A stretch of DNA of 64,000 bases from Ornithinibacillus sp. 4-3 (GTDB lineage: Bacteria; Bacillota; Bacilli; Bacillales; Amphibacillaceae): positions 2,886,001-2,950,000 of the forward strand of contig NZ_CP162599.1 of assembly GCF_040958695.1 (NCBI RefSeq), given 5' to 3'. Both the position numbers and the translations under genes were made by a program. This document shows positions 17,861 through 26,446 of the stretch, piece by piece; the first letter of the stretch is position 1; each line of letters starts with the position of its first letter. The notes beneath the pieces are model-generated. The model did not search any database. It was not told the DNA's origin and saw nothing but the letters and a program-made list of their open reading frames with translations.

Positions 17861-17911
17861 GATGGTTGTCACATATTCCCTTTCCTTTCAAAGGGGAAGG
17901 AGGTGATAATC
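17861..17911 (+). promoter_or_regulatory. Structured 5' leader of the toxin-like gene
   Basis: GATGGTTGTCACA (17861-17873) is perfectly complementary (13 bp) to TGTGACAACCATC at 18059-18071, just after the stop, so the mRNA ends can pair. CCTTTCC can also pair with GGGGAAGG overlapping the ribosome site AAGGAGG (17897-17903). Such masking is typical of type I toxin messages. Confidence 0.5.
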
Positions 17912-18055
17912 ATGGAAACATTCTTAGAGTTTTTAAAAGATGTATTGAAAGGGATTGTACGTGCTATTAGTGCATATCTATTTCACAAAACTTTTTTAAA
18001 CAAAAAGAAAACCACCCAACGCCGTCAGAAGCAAAAGGGTGGTTCTCGCAAATAA
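17912..18055 (+). CDS. Small amphipathic/basic peptide, candidate type I toxin
   Basis: 47 aa from ATG 17912, 8 bases after a perfect AAGGAGG; a longer frame from 17801 has no site and would include the untranslated leader. Residues 1-30 form an amphipathic, partly hydrophobic helix (FLEFLKDVLKGIVRAISAYLF) and 31-47 are strongly basic (KKKTTQRRQKQK). The codons for the tail also form a hairpin (AACCACCC 18010-18017 / GGGTGGTT 18037-18044). A degraded second copy lies 470 bases downstream. Size, masked ribosome site and 5'-3' pairing fit a membrane-acting type I toxin, but I cannot name a family, and the antisense RNA is only presumed. Confidence 0.55.
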   Translation: METFLEFLKDVLKGIVRAISAYLFHKTFLNKKKTTQRRQKQKGGSRK

Positions 18056-18058
18056 ACT

Positions 18059-18120
18059 TGTGACAACCATCGCCTGTACGGCTTAGGCTGTAAAGAGAAG
18101 AGTTAGCGCTCTTCTCTTTT
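18059..18120 (+). terminator. 3' structured region and terminator of the toxin-like gene
   Basis: After the stop come the leader-complementary segment, the motif gcctgtacggc, and a hairpin with arms AAAGAGAAGAG / CTCTTCTCTTT ending in TTTT. The same order of elements recurs at 18525-18594. Confidence 0.7.
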
Positions 18121-18135
18121 ACTATCTATATCCAT

Positions 18136-18426
18136 TCTAACTCAAAATTATGCTAATTTCAATTCAAATGCAAAAAACTCGAGATTTTGTAAGCAGTGCT
18201 ACATACTTCACGTATATCAAAATGTTTAACCACATATTTTCATGTGTACTATACTTTGTCATATGCCAGCATTTCCTTTATCAGTGCTGGACTGATTTTT
18301 TCATTATCATTAGCATCTGTAATAATTCTCTTTTGTATTTTTGGAGAAAAGCTCATATTTTCCAAATGAAGATTGTGCAGGACACGTTTAAATTCTTTTG
18401 ATTCCAATGTTTTTTCCTTCATAATT
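18136..18426. other. Intergenic spacer between toxin-like gene and its relic
   Basis: About 290 AT-rich bases. An 83-codon open frame (18150-18401, plus) has no ribosome site and no recognisable features. A small hairpin CCAGCA/TGCTGG (18266-18290) followed after a few bases by TTTTTT could end an RNA on the plus strand. Confidence 0.4.
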
Positions 18427-18604
18427 ATACGTGCGATTAGCGCGTATGTCTTTCAGAAAGCCTTTTTAAACAAAGAGAAAACCACCCACTGCCGTCGCAA
18501 GCATAAGGGTGATTCTCAAAAGTAACATTTTGGCAACCACCGCCTGTACGGCTGTGGCTGTAAAAGAGAAGCGCGCTTCTCTTTTACTATCTATAGCCAT
18601 TTTA
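18427..18604 (+). pseudogene. Degenerate duplicate of the toxin-like locus
   Basis: Aligns with 17957-18134 at a constant 470-base offset through the coding part. The frame reads IRAISAYVFQKAFLNKEKTTHCRRKHKG to a TAA, close to the intact copy. The 5' third, start codon and ribosome site are replaced by unrelated sequence, with a stop upstream in frame. The stem in the tail codons is weakened (GGGTGAT), but the gcctgtacggc motif and the final hairpin (AAGAGAAGCG/CGCTTCTCTT) are kept. Best read as a toxin relic that may retain an RNA function. Confidence 0.6.
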
Positions 18605-18632
18605 CATTAAAAACATACAAAAATCAATGTTC

Positions 18633-20024
18633 TTATTCCTCCACCTTAGACAACATCGCAACAAGCTCCACATGAAAAGTATGCGGAAATAGATCAACTG
18701 GTTGAACTTCCTCTAGCTTATAACCAAACGGAATCAACTGCTGCACATCTACTGCAAAAGACTCTGGATTACAGCTCACATAAATAATTCGTTCTGGATT
18801 CGAGCGTGCTATTCGGCGCATTACTTTTCCGCCAGCTCCTGAACGTGGTGGATCTAGCAATAGTACATCAGGTGTACCGAATTCTTCAACAATTTGCGCC
18901 ATGCCTGAGCGGGCATCTTTAGCTAAGAAATGTGTATTCGTAATACCATTATCAGCCGCATTACGCTTTGCTGATTCAATAGAAGTCTCTACAATTTCAA
19001 TTCCAATTAACTGTTTTACTCGGCTGGCAAGTGGTAAAGAAAAAGTTCCCACACCACAGAATAAATCAATCATTTTCTCTGAACCATCTGGCTGCAGCAT
19101 GTCTAATGCAAGCTCTACTAATTTAGCTGCTTGGGTAGGATTTGTTTGAAAAAATGTATCAAACCATAAACGATAGCGATACCCCATCAATTCATCATAA
19201 ATAAAGTCTCGTCCTGCTAGTACATGCGTTTCTTCAGATGCAACACGATCACTTACACTACGATTCTCCAACCAAATTAAACTTTTCACATCAGGATGAT
19301 TCTTCGTGATACGCTCTACTAAAGTATCAATTCCTTTAATTTGTGCAGGGCTTTCTGTTGCAAAAATACCAATCATCATCTCTTTTGTCGCAAAAGACTG
19401 ACGTACCATCACATGACGAAGTAGGCCTTCATGTGTTTCCTTATTATATCCGGATAACTCAAATTCCTTCGCCCAGTTCGCTACCTCAAGTACTGCTTCC
19501 TTCATTGCGCCTTTCATAATAAAACAAGTTTCTAATGGAATAATATTACGGAAGTTTCCTGGTTCATGAAGTCCAAGTTCTCCATCCTTCGAAAAGGTAA
19601 ACTCCATTTTATTTCGATAATACCAAGGCTCTTCCATACCAATTGTATCCTTCACAATATCTGTTGAAAAATCCTGTTCCTCTAAATAGCGTTTCACACT
19701 AGCTGTTTTTTCTTGTAATTGCTTTTCATAGGTCCAATGCTGCCATGTACAGCCTCCACAACGTTCGAAATGCGGACAAATGGCAGCAACACGATCGGCA
19801 GAAGGACTTACAATTTCCTCTGCTTTATGCTCCCAACGTCGCTTAGCATATTTTGCCACAGCCACCTTTACTTCCTCACCTGGTAAGGTATAAGGTATCG
19901 TGAGCTTTAGCTTCTTTTTATTGCCCTTTTCATTTTCACGCCAAATCGCAGCTTGTCCCTGTCCACGTTGATTTAATGCATCAATCGTGACTGTATATAT
20001 ATCATGTGTTTCCTTTATGCTCAA
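18633..20024 (-). CDS. rlmD: 23S rRNA (uracil-5-)-methyltransferase RlmD/RlmCD
   Basis: 463 aa. N-terminal TRAM domain (about 5-65) for RNA binding. The iron-sulfur cluster cysteines are CPHFERCGGC (C-x5-C-x2-C, about 82-91) plus a later cysteine in LETCF. C-terminal SAM-binding domain: MIDLFCGVGTFSLPLA; catalytic nucleophile Cys in YVSCNPESFAVD (about 410). It methylates C5 of uridines in 23S rRNA; in Bacillus the RlmCD version does both U747 and U1939. Start is TTG 20024 after AGGGGG. Monocistronic. Confidence 0.93.
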   Translation of the reverse strand: MSIKETHDIYTVTIDALNQRGQGQAAIWRENEKGNKKKLKLTIPYTLPGEEVKVAVAKYAKRRWEHKAEEIVSPSADRVAAICPHFERCGGCTWQHWTYEKQLQEKTASVKRYLEEQDFSTDIVKDTIGMEEPWYYRNKMEFTFSKDGELGLHEPGNFRNIIPLETCFIMKGAMKEAVLEVANWAKEFELSGYNKETHEGLLRHVMVRQSFATKEMMIGIFATESPAQIKGIDTLVERITKNHPDVKSLIWLENRSVSDRVASEETHVLAGRDFIYDELMGYRYRLWFDTFFQTNPTQAAKLVELALDMLQPDGSEKMIDLFCGVGTFSLPLASRVKQLIGIEIVETSIESAKRNAADNGITNTHFLAKDARSGMAQIVEEFGTPDVLLLDPPRSGAGGKVMRRIARSNPERIIYVSCNPESFAVDVQQLIPFGYKLEEVQPVDLFPHTFHVELVAMLSKVEE

Positions 20025-20152
20025 TGTTAATCCCCCTACTACAATCTCAGCTTAAACACTTCTACCATTATACCGCAAAACACATTCCGATGCGCAAAAA
20101 AGTAAATCTCAGAACCTTGATTTTAGAATTGAATATCTAACTTTTCTGCAAT

Positions 20153-20189
20153 AAAAAAGCTGGCTGGCAAAATCGCCAAACCAACTTTT
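20153..20189 (-). terminator. Terminator after the YitT-family gene
   Basis: On the minus strand AAGTTGGTTTGGC pairs with GCCAGCCAGCTT (one G-U, one bulge), then TTTTTTATT. Confidence 0.75.
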
Positions 20190-20193
20190 CTCA

Positions 20194-21054
20194 TTAATGA
20201 ACATCACGCTTTTTAAAGCTACCACCACGAACTTCAGCAACCTCTGTGATTACAATAAATGCGCTAGGGTCAAATTCTTTAATAATCGTTAATATTTTAT
20301 TCTCTTCCATACGTGAGATAATGCAACTCATTACTTCAATCGGTTCCTCACTAAACCCGCCTGTTCCTTGCGTAAATGTCACACCCCGTCCAAGACGTTT
20401 CTGAATGGCATGTCCCATGACACGAGCATGTTCACTGACCACTCGAACAGATCTTGAACTTTCTAAACCAACTTGTACTACATCAATAACTACTTTTGCA
20501 AGATAATAGGTAGCTGCTGAATATAGCGCACTCTCTAAACTGTAAACAAAACCAGCACCTATGAAGATAAACACATTAATAAATAAAATTACATCACCAA
20601 CAGAGAATGGAATTTTACGCGAAACTAATACAGCTAATACTTCAGAGCCATCTAGAGCGCCCCCATTCCGCAGAACGATACCAATTCCTAGACCAAGCAT
20701 CACCCCACCTGATAAAACAACGAGCAACTCATCCTTATCACTTAAAATGGGCTCCATCCCACTCATTAGCATTGTTGAAGCTGATAATGCCACGATTCCA
20801 ATCGTGCTATAAATGGCAAATAGACTACCTACTTGCTTATAACCTAAATAAATAAACGGTAAATTCAGGATAAATAATAGTACACCAAGCGGTATATTAA
20901 ATAAAGTATTCCCCATAATGCTCAATCCTGTAATACCACCATCAATTACAGCATTAGGAATTAAGATAGCCTCTAACGCATAACCAGCAATAGCAGCCCC
21001 CATAATAATTAAAATAATATTTCGGATCATTTCTGATACTTTTACACCTTCCAT
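20194..21054 (-). CDS. YitT-family membrane protein (DUF161/DUF2179)
   Basis: 286 aa. Five or six N-terminal membrane helices, including the family hallmark IPNAVIDGGITGLSIMG (about 32-48) and LRNGGALDGSEVLAVLVSRK. A C-terminal soluble DUF2179 domain (about 200-280) has GRGVTFTQGTGGFS and ending DPSAFIVITEVAEVRGGSFKKR. Function is not established; relatives are widespread in Firmicutes and some are linked to spores or ion/metabolite transport. AGGAGT sits 9 bases before the ATG. Confidence 0.88.
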   Translation of the reverse strand: MEGVKVSEMIRNIILIIMGAAIAGYALEAILIPNAVIDGGITGLSIMGNTLFNIPLGVLLFILNLPFIYLGYKQVGSLFAIYSTIGIVALSASTMLMSGMEPILSDKDELLVVLSGGVMLGLGIGIVLRNGGALDGSEVLAVLVSRKIPFSVGDVILFINVFIFIGAGFVYSLESALYSAATYYLAKVVIDVVQVGLESSRSVRVVSEHARVMGHAIQKRLGRGVTFTQGTGGFSEEPIEVMSCIISRMEENKILTIIKEFDPSAFIVITEVAEVRGGSFKKRDVH

Positions 21055-21229
21055 GTGTAAACCAACTCCTATTTGTTAGAATCCCTTTCTATTATTATTA
21101 TCCTTTTATCATCTCTTGAAAAGAATTTTGGTCAGTTTGCAACAAAAATATTCATTATTGGCGTGAAGCTTGTGTACATGCTACAATTTAAGGGAGAGTA
21201 TTTTTTTAGGAAAGTGAGTCTACTATTCT

Positions 21230-22006
21230 ATGAAAAGATTAAAAATAAAAAGAGTAATTGGCGCCCTAATTGTTCTTAGTTTGGCCTTTTATCTCGCTGT
21301 ATTTTCTTTTAATAAGGTCCTTTCCCTTTTTGAAAAACAGCCTGTAATTACCTTACCACCTGAGGATTTTACAACGGAGCATTTTATCCATGAAATTGGT
21401 GAATATGCCCGTGAATTAGCTGCTGAAAATGACTTATATGCTTCTGTGATGATTGCCCAAGCAATGCTAGAAAGCAATCAAGGTCGAAGCGGCCTAGCAT
21501 CTGACCCATATTATAATTTATTTGGTATAAAAGGAAAATATAATAATCAATCCGTACAGTTTGAAACATTGGAAGATGATGGCGAAGGGAACATGGAAAC
21601 GATTGTTGCTGAATTTCGTCAGTATCCATCTTTCGAAGCATCTTTAGAAGATTATGTAAAATTATTACGTGAAGGAGTTTCCTGGGATAGCGAATTCTAT
21701 CATAACGCAATGAAAAGCAATACTGATTCTTATAAAGACGTTACGAATTTCTTAACAGGAACATATGCAACAGATTCAAGCTATGAGCAAAAGCTTAATG
21801 ACTTGATTGAACAATATGCTTTAACGCAATATGACTATCCAATTAAAGAGGAAAAAGAAATTACTATCGCAGATCAAAATTCAATTGATGATATTGCAGA
21901 AGATTATCAAGTAAACAAAACATCTCTAATCCAATGGAATAAATTAAAATCTAGTATTCTCGAAAAAGGGCAGGTTCTACGCATTTACGAAACTGCTGGT
22001 GAATAA
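21230..22006 (+). CDS. Membrane-anchored glucosaminidase (GH73) with LysM-like C-terminus
   Basis: 258 aa. Single N-terminal membrane helix (about 9-27) without a clear cleavage site, so probably a membrane-anchored wall hydrolase. GH73 domain at about 45-205 with catalytic Glu in AQAMLESNQGRSGLA and the NLFGIKG and YATDSSYEQKLNDLI motifs; it cleaves N-acetylglucosaminyl bonds in peptidoglycan. C-terminal 45 residues (IDDIAEDYQVNKTSLIQWNKL) resemble one LysM repeat. Divergent from yitT; followed by a strong terminator shared with the convergent TspO-like gene. Confidence 0.9.
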   Translation: MKRLKIKRVIGALIVLSLAFYLAVFSFNKVLSLFEKQPVITLPPEDFTTEHFIHEIGEYARELAAENDLYASVMIAQAMLESNQGRSGLASDPYYNLFGIKGKYNNQSVQFETLEDDGEGNMETIVAEFRQYPSFEASLEDYVKLLREGVSWDSEFYHNAMKSNTDSYKDVTNFLTGTYATDSSYEQKLNDLIEQYALTQYDYPIKEEKEITIADQNSIDDIAEDYQVNKTSLIQWNKLKSSILEKGQVLRIYETAGE

Positions 22007-22011
22007 AAACG

Positions 22012-22053
22012 AATACCCTATCAATGAGCTAAATAACTCATTGATAGGGTATT
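22012..22053. terminator. Bidirectional terminator
   Basis: Perfect 17-bp stem (22012-22028 with 22037-22053) flanked by A- and T-runs, between two convergent genes. Confidence 0.9.
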
Positions 22054-22054
22054 T

Positions 22055-22795
22055 TTATTTCAACTTCTGTTTCGCTCTTGCCCGTTTATACCAGAAGTAG
22101 CTTAATGCAGATATACCAACTGTTAGAAGGAGCAAAATAAAGCTGAGCACCCAATTATCATGATAATTCTTTACAATAATTCCGATAAACGACCAAATAA
22201 GTACAAGCTGAATTACCCAGTCCTTCCATATGAAAAATTGCAAAATAGCAAAAATCACTAAAATACATATAGCGAGGTAAGTATAGGATAGCTCTGCTAC
22301 CTCTTGCACTCCTACTGTTGCTACAAGGAAATATAATATATTTACCGTCACGGCAACAACTAGCCAACCTAAATATAAAGAAATTGGATAATGGTACCAA
22401 TTGGATATTTCAATTCGACGCTGTAATAAGTAGAGAAAGAACACACTAGCCAAATGTAACACGAGAATAATTGCCGCTACTCCAAAGAATAAATAATGCC
22501 AAGCAATTAACCAAGCGATATTCCAAAAACAAGTTACAACAAAGGTCCAAACAATGGTTGGAGTAATTTGTTGTTTTCTCATTGTAAAAGTGAGTAGCCA
22601 AATAAGTAGTCCAAGATAGATTACTGTCCAAATACTAAAGGTATAGCTTGCCGGAGTTAAGTAAATCTCATGTAAATCAGATACCTCACCAGTCGTATAC
22701 CCATTTAATTGGAATACATTCACAAAAATATTAATGCCGATCATAATAGCAAAAGCAACATATACAATGATTTGATTACGAGTTATTTCATTCAT
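22055..22795 (-). CDS. TspO/MBR-related tryptophan-rich membrane protein
   Basis: 246 aa, seven to eight membrane helices, many Trp. The segment YLTPASYTFSIWTVIYLGLLIWL (about 40-62) is the TspO/MBR-related signature (PxgytFsIWxvIY). The family binds tetrapyrrole- or cholesterol-like ligands in some members; this longer bacterial branch has no assigned function. I chose ATG 22795 after AGAGGTG; the frame to 22912 lacks a site and would add an unlikely 39 residues. Convergent with the glucosaminidase gene. Confidence 0.8.
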   Translation of the reverse strand: MNEITRNQIIVYVAFAIMIGINIFVNVFQLNGYTTGEVSDLHEIYLTPASYTFSIWTVIYLGLLIWLLTFTMRKQQITPTIVWTFVVTCFWNIAWLIAWHYLFFGVAAIILVLHLASVFFLYLLQRRIEISNWYHYPISLYLGWLVVAVTVNILYFLVATVGVQEVAELSYTYLAICILVIFAILQFFIWKDWVIQLVLIWSFIGIIVKNYHDNWVLSFILLLLTVGISALSYFWYKRARAKQKLK

Positions 22796-22934
22796 TGCTT
22801 CACCTCTTTTTGCTAATATACCCGAAAACAAAAGGGAAAAAACATTCCATACCTTATTTTTCAAATTAAAACCTTGGTGATAGTAAACATCCTCTATTCG
22901 TATAATTGCCATGAGTAACTTATTCCATTCATAC

Positions 22935-23459
22935 TTATTCCATAAACGCTTGTGAATAATTTACAACACCTTTTACTCCTTTAAGTGCCTTCTCGTGTAA
23001 TTCCAATGCCATAAATGCTTCATCAGGTACTGGGTAAGGTGCTTTGATATTCCAATTAGATGCCGGAATGAATCCAAATTTCGAATAATAGCTAGGGTGC
23101 CCAAGAACAATCACTGATGTATAGCCAAGCTCACTTGCTTTTTCTATTGCCGTCTTCATTAATCTTGCTCCAATCCCTTGCTTCTGGAATGCCGGCACTA
23201 CAGAAATTGGTGCTAAAGCTAAAGACTCTACTGCCCGCTCTCCAATTGTCACCCTCGATAACAAAATTTGTCCAACAAGCTTATCATCTACTTCCGCTAC
23301 GATAGATAACTCAGGTATAAATGCATCGGTTTTACGAAGACGCGCGACCAAATCATGCTCTGTTTGATCACTCATTTTCTCATGAGCGAAGGCCTGCTTA
23401 ATTACTTGTTCAGTTACTGGATAGTCTGTTTCCTGTTCTTGTCTTAAATTAATTTTCAT
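22935..23459 (-). CDS. GNAT-family N-acetyltransferase (YhbS-like)
   Basis: 174 aa. GNAT fold with acetyl-CoA pyrophosphate loop in VVPAFQKQGIGARLMKTAIEKA (Q-x-x-G-x-G/A, about 88-108), followed by GYTSVIVLGHPSYYSKFGFIPA, characteristic of the YhbS-type subgroup. Substrate unknown. AGGTG precedes the ATG. It stands alone between the TspO-like gene and a long non-coding stretch. Confidence 0.87.
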   Translation of the reverse strand: MKINLRQEQETDYPVTEQVIKQAFAHEKMSDQTEHDLVARLRKTDAFIPELSIVAEVDDKLVGQILLSRVTIGERAVESLALAPISVVPAFQKQGIGARLMKTAIEKASELGYTSVIVLGHPSYYSKFGFIPASNWNIKAPYPVPDEAFMALELHEKALKGVKGVVNYSQAFME

Positions 23460-23827
23460 CTAGATACACCTGCCTTATTGGTATTTTTATCTTAACGTAA
23501 ATAGCGACATGTTCCAAAATGGAAGCATATCGCTATATAATACCTCTAAACTTTATTTCAGATAGCGTTTAAAACTCTATCTGAATCGTACTTTTTTCAA
23601 AGCTCGAAGATACTTATTTCTCGCTTATAGTGATAGAAGATCTAGTAAAGACACAAAAGATAAAACTTAACTAACGATCCTCATCTACTTTCGTTGATTT
23701 TTCTTATCATCAAGCTTTCTAAATTGACCAGATACGATACCTTTCTAATTTATCATGTATATGGTTTAAAATTACGAATACCTAATTGGTAGACATGAAA
23801 TCAAAAAATCAATATCTGATACGTGAT
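23460..23827. other. 368-base intergenic region with two hairpins
   Basis: No gene seen. It has an imperfect hairpin built on TAGCGA/TCGCTA and TTCCA/TGGAA at about 23500-23536, and a 9-bp hairpin TTCAGATAG/CTATCTGAA at about 23550-23577. Neither has an adjacent T-run fitting the flanking genes. It should contain the GNAT promoter. Confidence 0.4.
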
Positions 23828-25456
23828 TTATTCAATCACTTTGGTATTCCATAAGATTAATCCTTGAAACAAAGATAATCCTTCAACACTGGAAGAAGAA
23901 GCTATAAAATCGTTAAAGTCACCGAGTTTAATAATAGGTAAGTAATCCCAACTCCTTGCCTGAGTTTTATCCCATAATCCTTTCTTTTCTTCTTTAGAAC
24001 TGGACTTCGCAATTTGATCAAGTAAATCTAAGATTTCTTCATCATCATTCCAACCTCTCCAAGTTGTGCTGAAATAAAGAAGATCAATTGGAGATGTTAC
24101 AGGAGTAAAGTTGATATTTGCAATATCCCATTTTTCAGGCTCTTCTTGAACCGCATCCAACGAAGCCCAATCAAAAACTTGTAAATCTACAGTCATTCCT
24201 GCTTCTTCAAGCTGTTGCTGGAGAACCACCGATATATTATACATATATTCATAATCTCTAGTAGTTACAATCTTAATTGGTTCACCATTATAATCAGCTT
24301 CTTCTAAGTAATCTTGGACAAGCTTAGGATCTGTTTGGTTATAAAATTCTTTGCCTTCCTCACTAAACCAGTCAATTTGTTTTTCATAGATATAACTCGA
24401 AGTCATATCATAAAATATATCGTTAGAAAAAGCACCCATTAATATTTGTTCAATGTCTAAAGCTGCATTCACAGCTTTTCTCATATTAACATCTGTAAAT
24501 ATCCCTTCTTTTTTGTTGAAAACTAAAGTGGCACTCGCATAATGATCTACCAAAGGGTTTAAATTTTGATCTGATTCAACCATGTCATAATCGTCATAAG
24601 AAAGCTTTTCTGCAATATGATATTCTCCTGTTTGAATCCCAGCTAATCTAGTAGAACTGTCAGTTACAAAATGATAATAAACATTTTCAACTAACGCCTC
24701 TTTCTTTCCAGCCATACCACTAGATTCAAAATCAACGGATTCATATTCTTCGTATTTAGTAAGCTGAAGATATTGGTCTTGTTTCCATTCTAAAAACTTA
24801 AATGGTCCTGTCCCTATATATTCCTCTAAAATATCTTTCCCAGATGTTTCTGCTATATCAGCAGGCATAATAACAGGTATTTGTTTTGCTCCTGCTATAC
24901 TGACTAAAAAATCTGAATATGATTGTGACAAATTAATTTCCACTGTATAGTCATCCACTTTTTCAAATTCACTATCACCTAACATTGCTTGAGCATTAGG
25001 GTACAAAGATTTCCAACGATTCATTGATGCAACAACATCTTCTGCTGTCATTTCATCTCCATTATGAAATTTAACTCCTTTTCTTAAATAAAAGGTATAC
25101 TTTTCATAATCATCACTTTGATCAATAGATTCTGCAAGCATTGGTTGAACATGGTATTCTTCATCTAAAGCTACAAGTGTTTCATAAATATTCCTTGAAA
25201 CTTCCCTAATTACCTGATTCGTTGTAAGTTGTGTATCGAGATGCGCTGGTTGTGCACTTAATGCAATATTCAAATCACCACCACTATCACTCCTGTTTTC
25301 ATCATCGCTACTACTCGTAGACGTGTCCACATTCTTCGTATCCGATCCATTATTTATATCTTGATTTGTAGTTTCATCATTCGATTTACAACCAAATAAT
25401 ACTACCAATATTAAAAAGACAGTCATAATAACTACTTTATTTTTTAGGTTATTCAA
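23828..25456 (-). CDS. Peptide/nickel-type ABC transporter substrate-binding lipoprotein (family 5), copy 2
   Basis: 542 aa. I take TTG 25456 as start: GGAGG is 7 bases upstream and the resulting leader is a normal lipoprotein signal with LFGC (Cys23); the frame to 25492 would add 12 residues before it. Then an Asp/Ser-rich linker and the family-5 fold: ETLVALDEEY, VKFHNGDEMTAEDVVASMNRW, EYIGTGPFKFLEW. Last gene of the yodT-like operon, 35 bases after creatininase. It is paralogous to the SBPs at 13616, 34983 and 38660. Likely imports the operon's substrate, using a permease encoded elsewhere. Confidence 0.9.
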   Translation of the reverse strand: MNNLKNKVVIMTVFLILVVLFGCKSNDETTNQDINNGSDTKNVDTSTSSSDDENRSDSGGDLNIALSAQPAHLDTQLTTNQVIREVSRNIYETLVALDEEYHVQPMLAESIDQSDDYEKYTFYLRKGVKFHNGDEMTAEDVVASMNRWKSLYPNAQAMLGDSEFEKVDDYTVEINLSQSYSDFLVSIAGAKQIPVIMPADIAETSGKDILEEYIGTGPFKFLEWKQDQYLQLTKYEEYESVDFESSGMAGKKEALVENVYYHFVTDSSTRLAGIQTGEYHIAEKLSYDDYDMVESDQNLNPLVDHYASATLVFNKKEGIFTDVNMRKAVNAALDIEQILMGAFSNDIFYDMTSSYIYEKQIDWFSEEGKEFYNQTDPKLVQDYLEEADYNGEPIKIVTTRDYEYMYNISVVLQQQLEEAGMTVDLQVFDWASLDAVQEEPEKWDIANINFTPVTSPIDLLYFSTTWRGWNDDEEILDLLDQIAKSSSKEEKKGLWDKTQARSWDYLPIIKLGDFNDFIASSSSVEGLSLFQGLILWNTKVIE

Positions 25457-25491
25457 CGTTTTACCTCCTATTTTGATTCTTCCGTGATGCA

Positions 25492-26328
25492 CTATGAATG
25501 ATTATGGTGATTGACACGCCCTAAAACTTCTTGTTCTTTAAAGATACGAATAAATTCAATCAACCCTTCTACTGCTGCATTCAGCACCTTTTCACCTTTT
25601 TCCTTGGTTGCAACTGTCGGATCACCCAAAACTCCTGTTTCCGATATTGCACTCCAATAAGGAATCATCACAACTGGTTTTCCCTCTCCTTTCCCCATTA
25701 GATCCAGCCAGAAGTACTTTGATTTTGCCATTTTAAACTTATCTATATCTTTAACAGCTTTATCCATTTGGACATTTTTCTCATCAATTGCTAAATATAA
25801 TGAGGTTTCCATTTCACATGCATGATTAATTCCACCTGGATTCTCAGATTCTCTTAATTCACTCATGAGCTTATGAGCTGGTTCAATATCCCAATGAGAT
25901 ATTGATGTACACAACACATCTGGATACTTTAACATTGTTTGCTTTGTTGCAACTTGAAGTAAAGAGACATTACTTCCATGACCATTCAACAATAAAATCC
26001 TCTTAAATCCTTGATATGCAAGACTGTTACAAACATCAACTACATAAGAAATAAATGTATCATAACTAATAGAAATAACTCCTGGAAAATCCATTTGATG
26101 TGGAGCATAGCCATGATTAATAGGTGGAATGATTACAACTTCATTAGGTATCTTACTTCCTGTTCTAAGCGCTACTTCATTCGCAAGTACAACATCAGTA
26201 TCTACTGGTAAATGATGTCCATGTTCTTCAATCATTGCTACTGGTACAACGGCAATTCTCTCTTCATTGACTGCTTCCCTGATTTCTGGCCACGTCATTT
26301 TACCAAAAAGATATTTATTATTCTCCAT
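25492..26328 (-). CDS. Creatininase-family amidohydrolase
   Basis: 278 aa. Metal ligands visible: Glu and His in MIEEHGHHLPVDTD (about 32-45), LLNGHGSN (about 117), and the HACEMETSLYLA region (about 173). The family hydrolyses amide bonds of small molecules (creatinine, formamidopyrimidine and others), so the substrate cannot be named. GGAGG is 7 bases before ATG. It sits 118 bases after the M20 gene and 35 bases before SBP copy 2. Its presence beside the deacylase suggests hydrolysis of a cyclic or N-blocked amino compound (inference). Confidence 0.87.
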   Translation of the reverse strand: MENNKYLFGKMTWPEIREAVNEERIAVVPVAMIEEHGHHLPVDTDVVLANEVALRTGSKIPNEVVIIPPINHGYAPHQMDFPGVISISYDTFISYVVDVCNSLAYQGFKRILLLNGHGSNVSLLQVATKQTMLKYPDVLCTSISHWDIEPAHKLMSELRESENPGGINHACEMETSLYLAIDEKNVQMDKAVKDIDKFKMAKSKYFWLDLMGKGEGKPVVMIPYWSAISETGVLGDPTVATKEKGEKVLNAAVEGLIEFIRIFKEQEVLGRVNHHNHS

Positions 26329-26446
26329 TATGATTCCTCCATCTAATGTAAGGGTTTACATTAATATTTAATATTCCATATACAAATCACTCATAACATA
26401 ACCATTATTCTTCCTTGCAAATACTTACTTTTCTTTCTATGTAAGT

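Noticed and set aside
17801..17911. Upstream extension of the toxin-like frame
   Set aside because: It lacks a ribosome site and would translate the structured leader; ATG 17912 has a perfect AAGGAGG.
18150..18401. 83-codon open frame between the toxin-like gene and its relic
   Set aside because: No ribosome site, no recognisable family and AT-rich random-looking composition; it lies in the spacer between the duplicated units.
20561..20855. Plus-strand frames opposite the YitT-family gene
   Set aside because: Shadow frames without ribosome sites; the minus-strand gene accounts for the sequence.
25457..25492. N-terminal extension of SBP copy 2 to 25492
   Set aside because: It places 12 extra polar residues before a lipoprotein signal; TTG 25456 has GGAGG at proper spacing.
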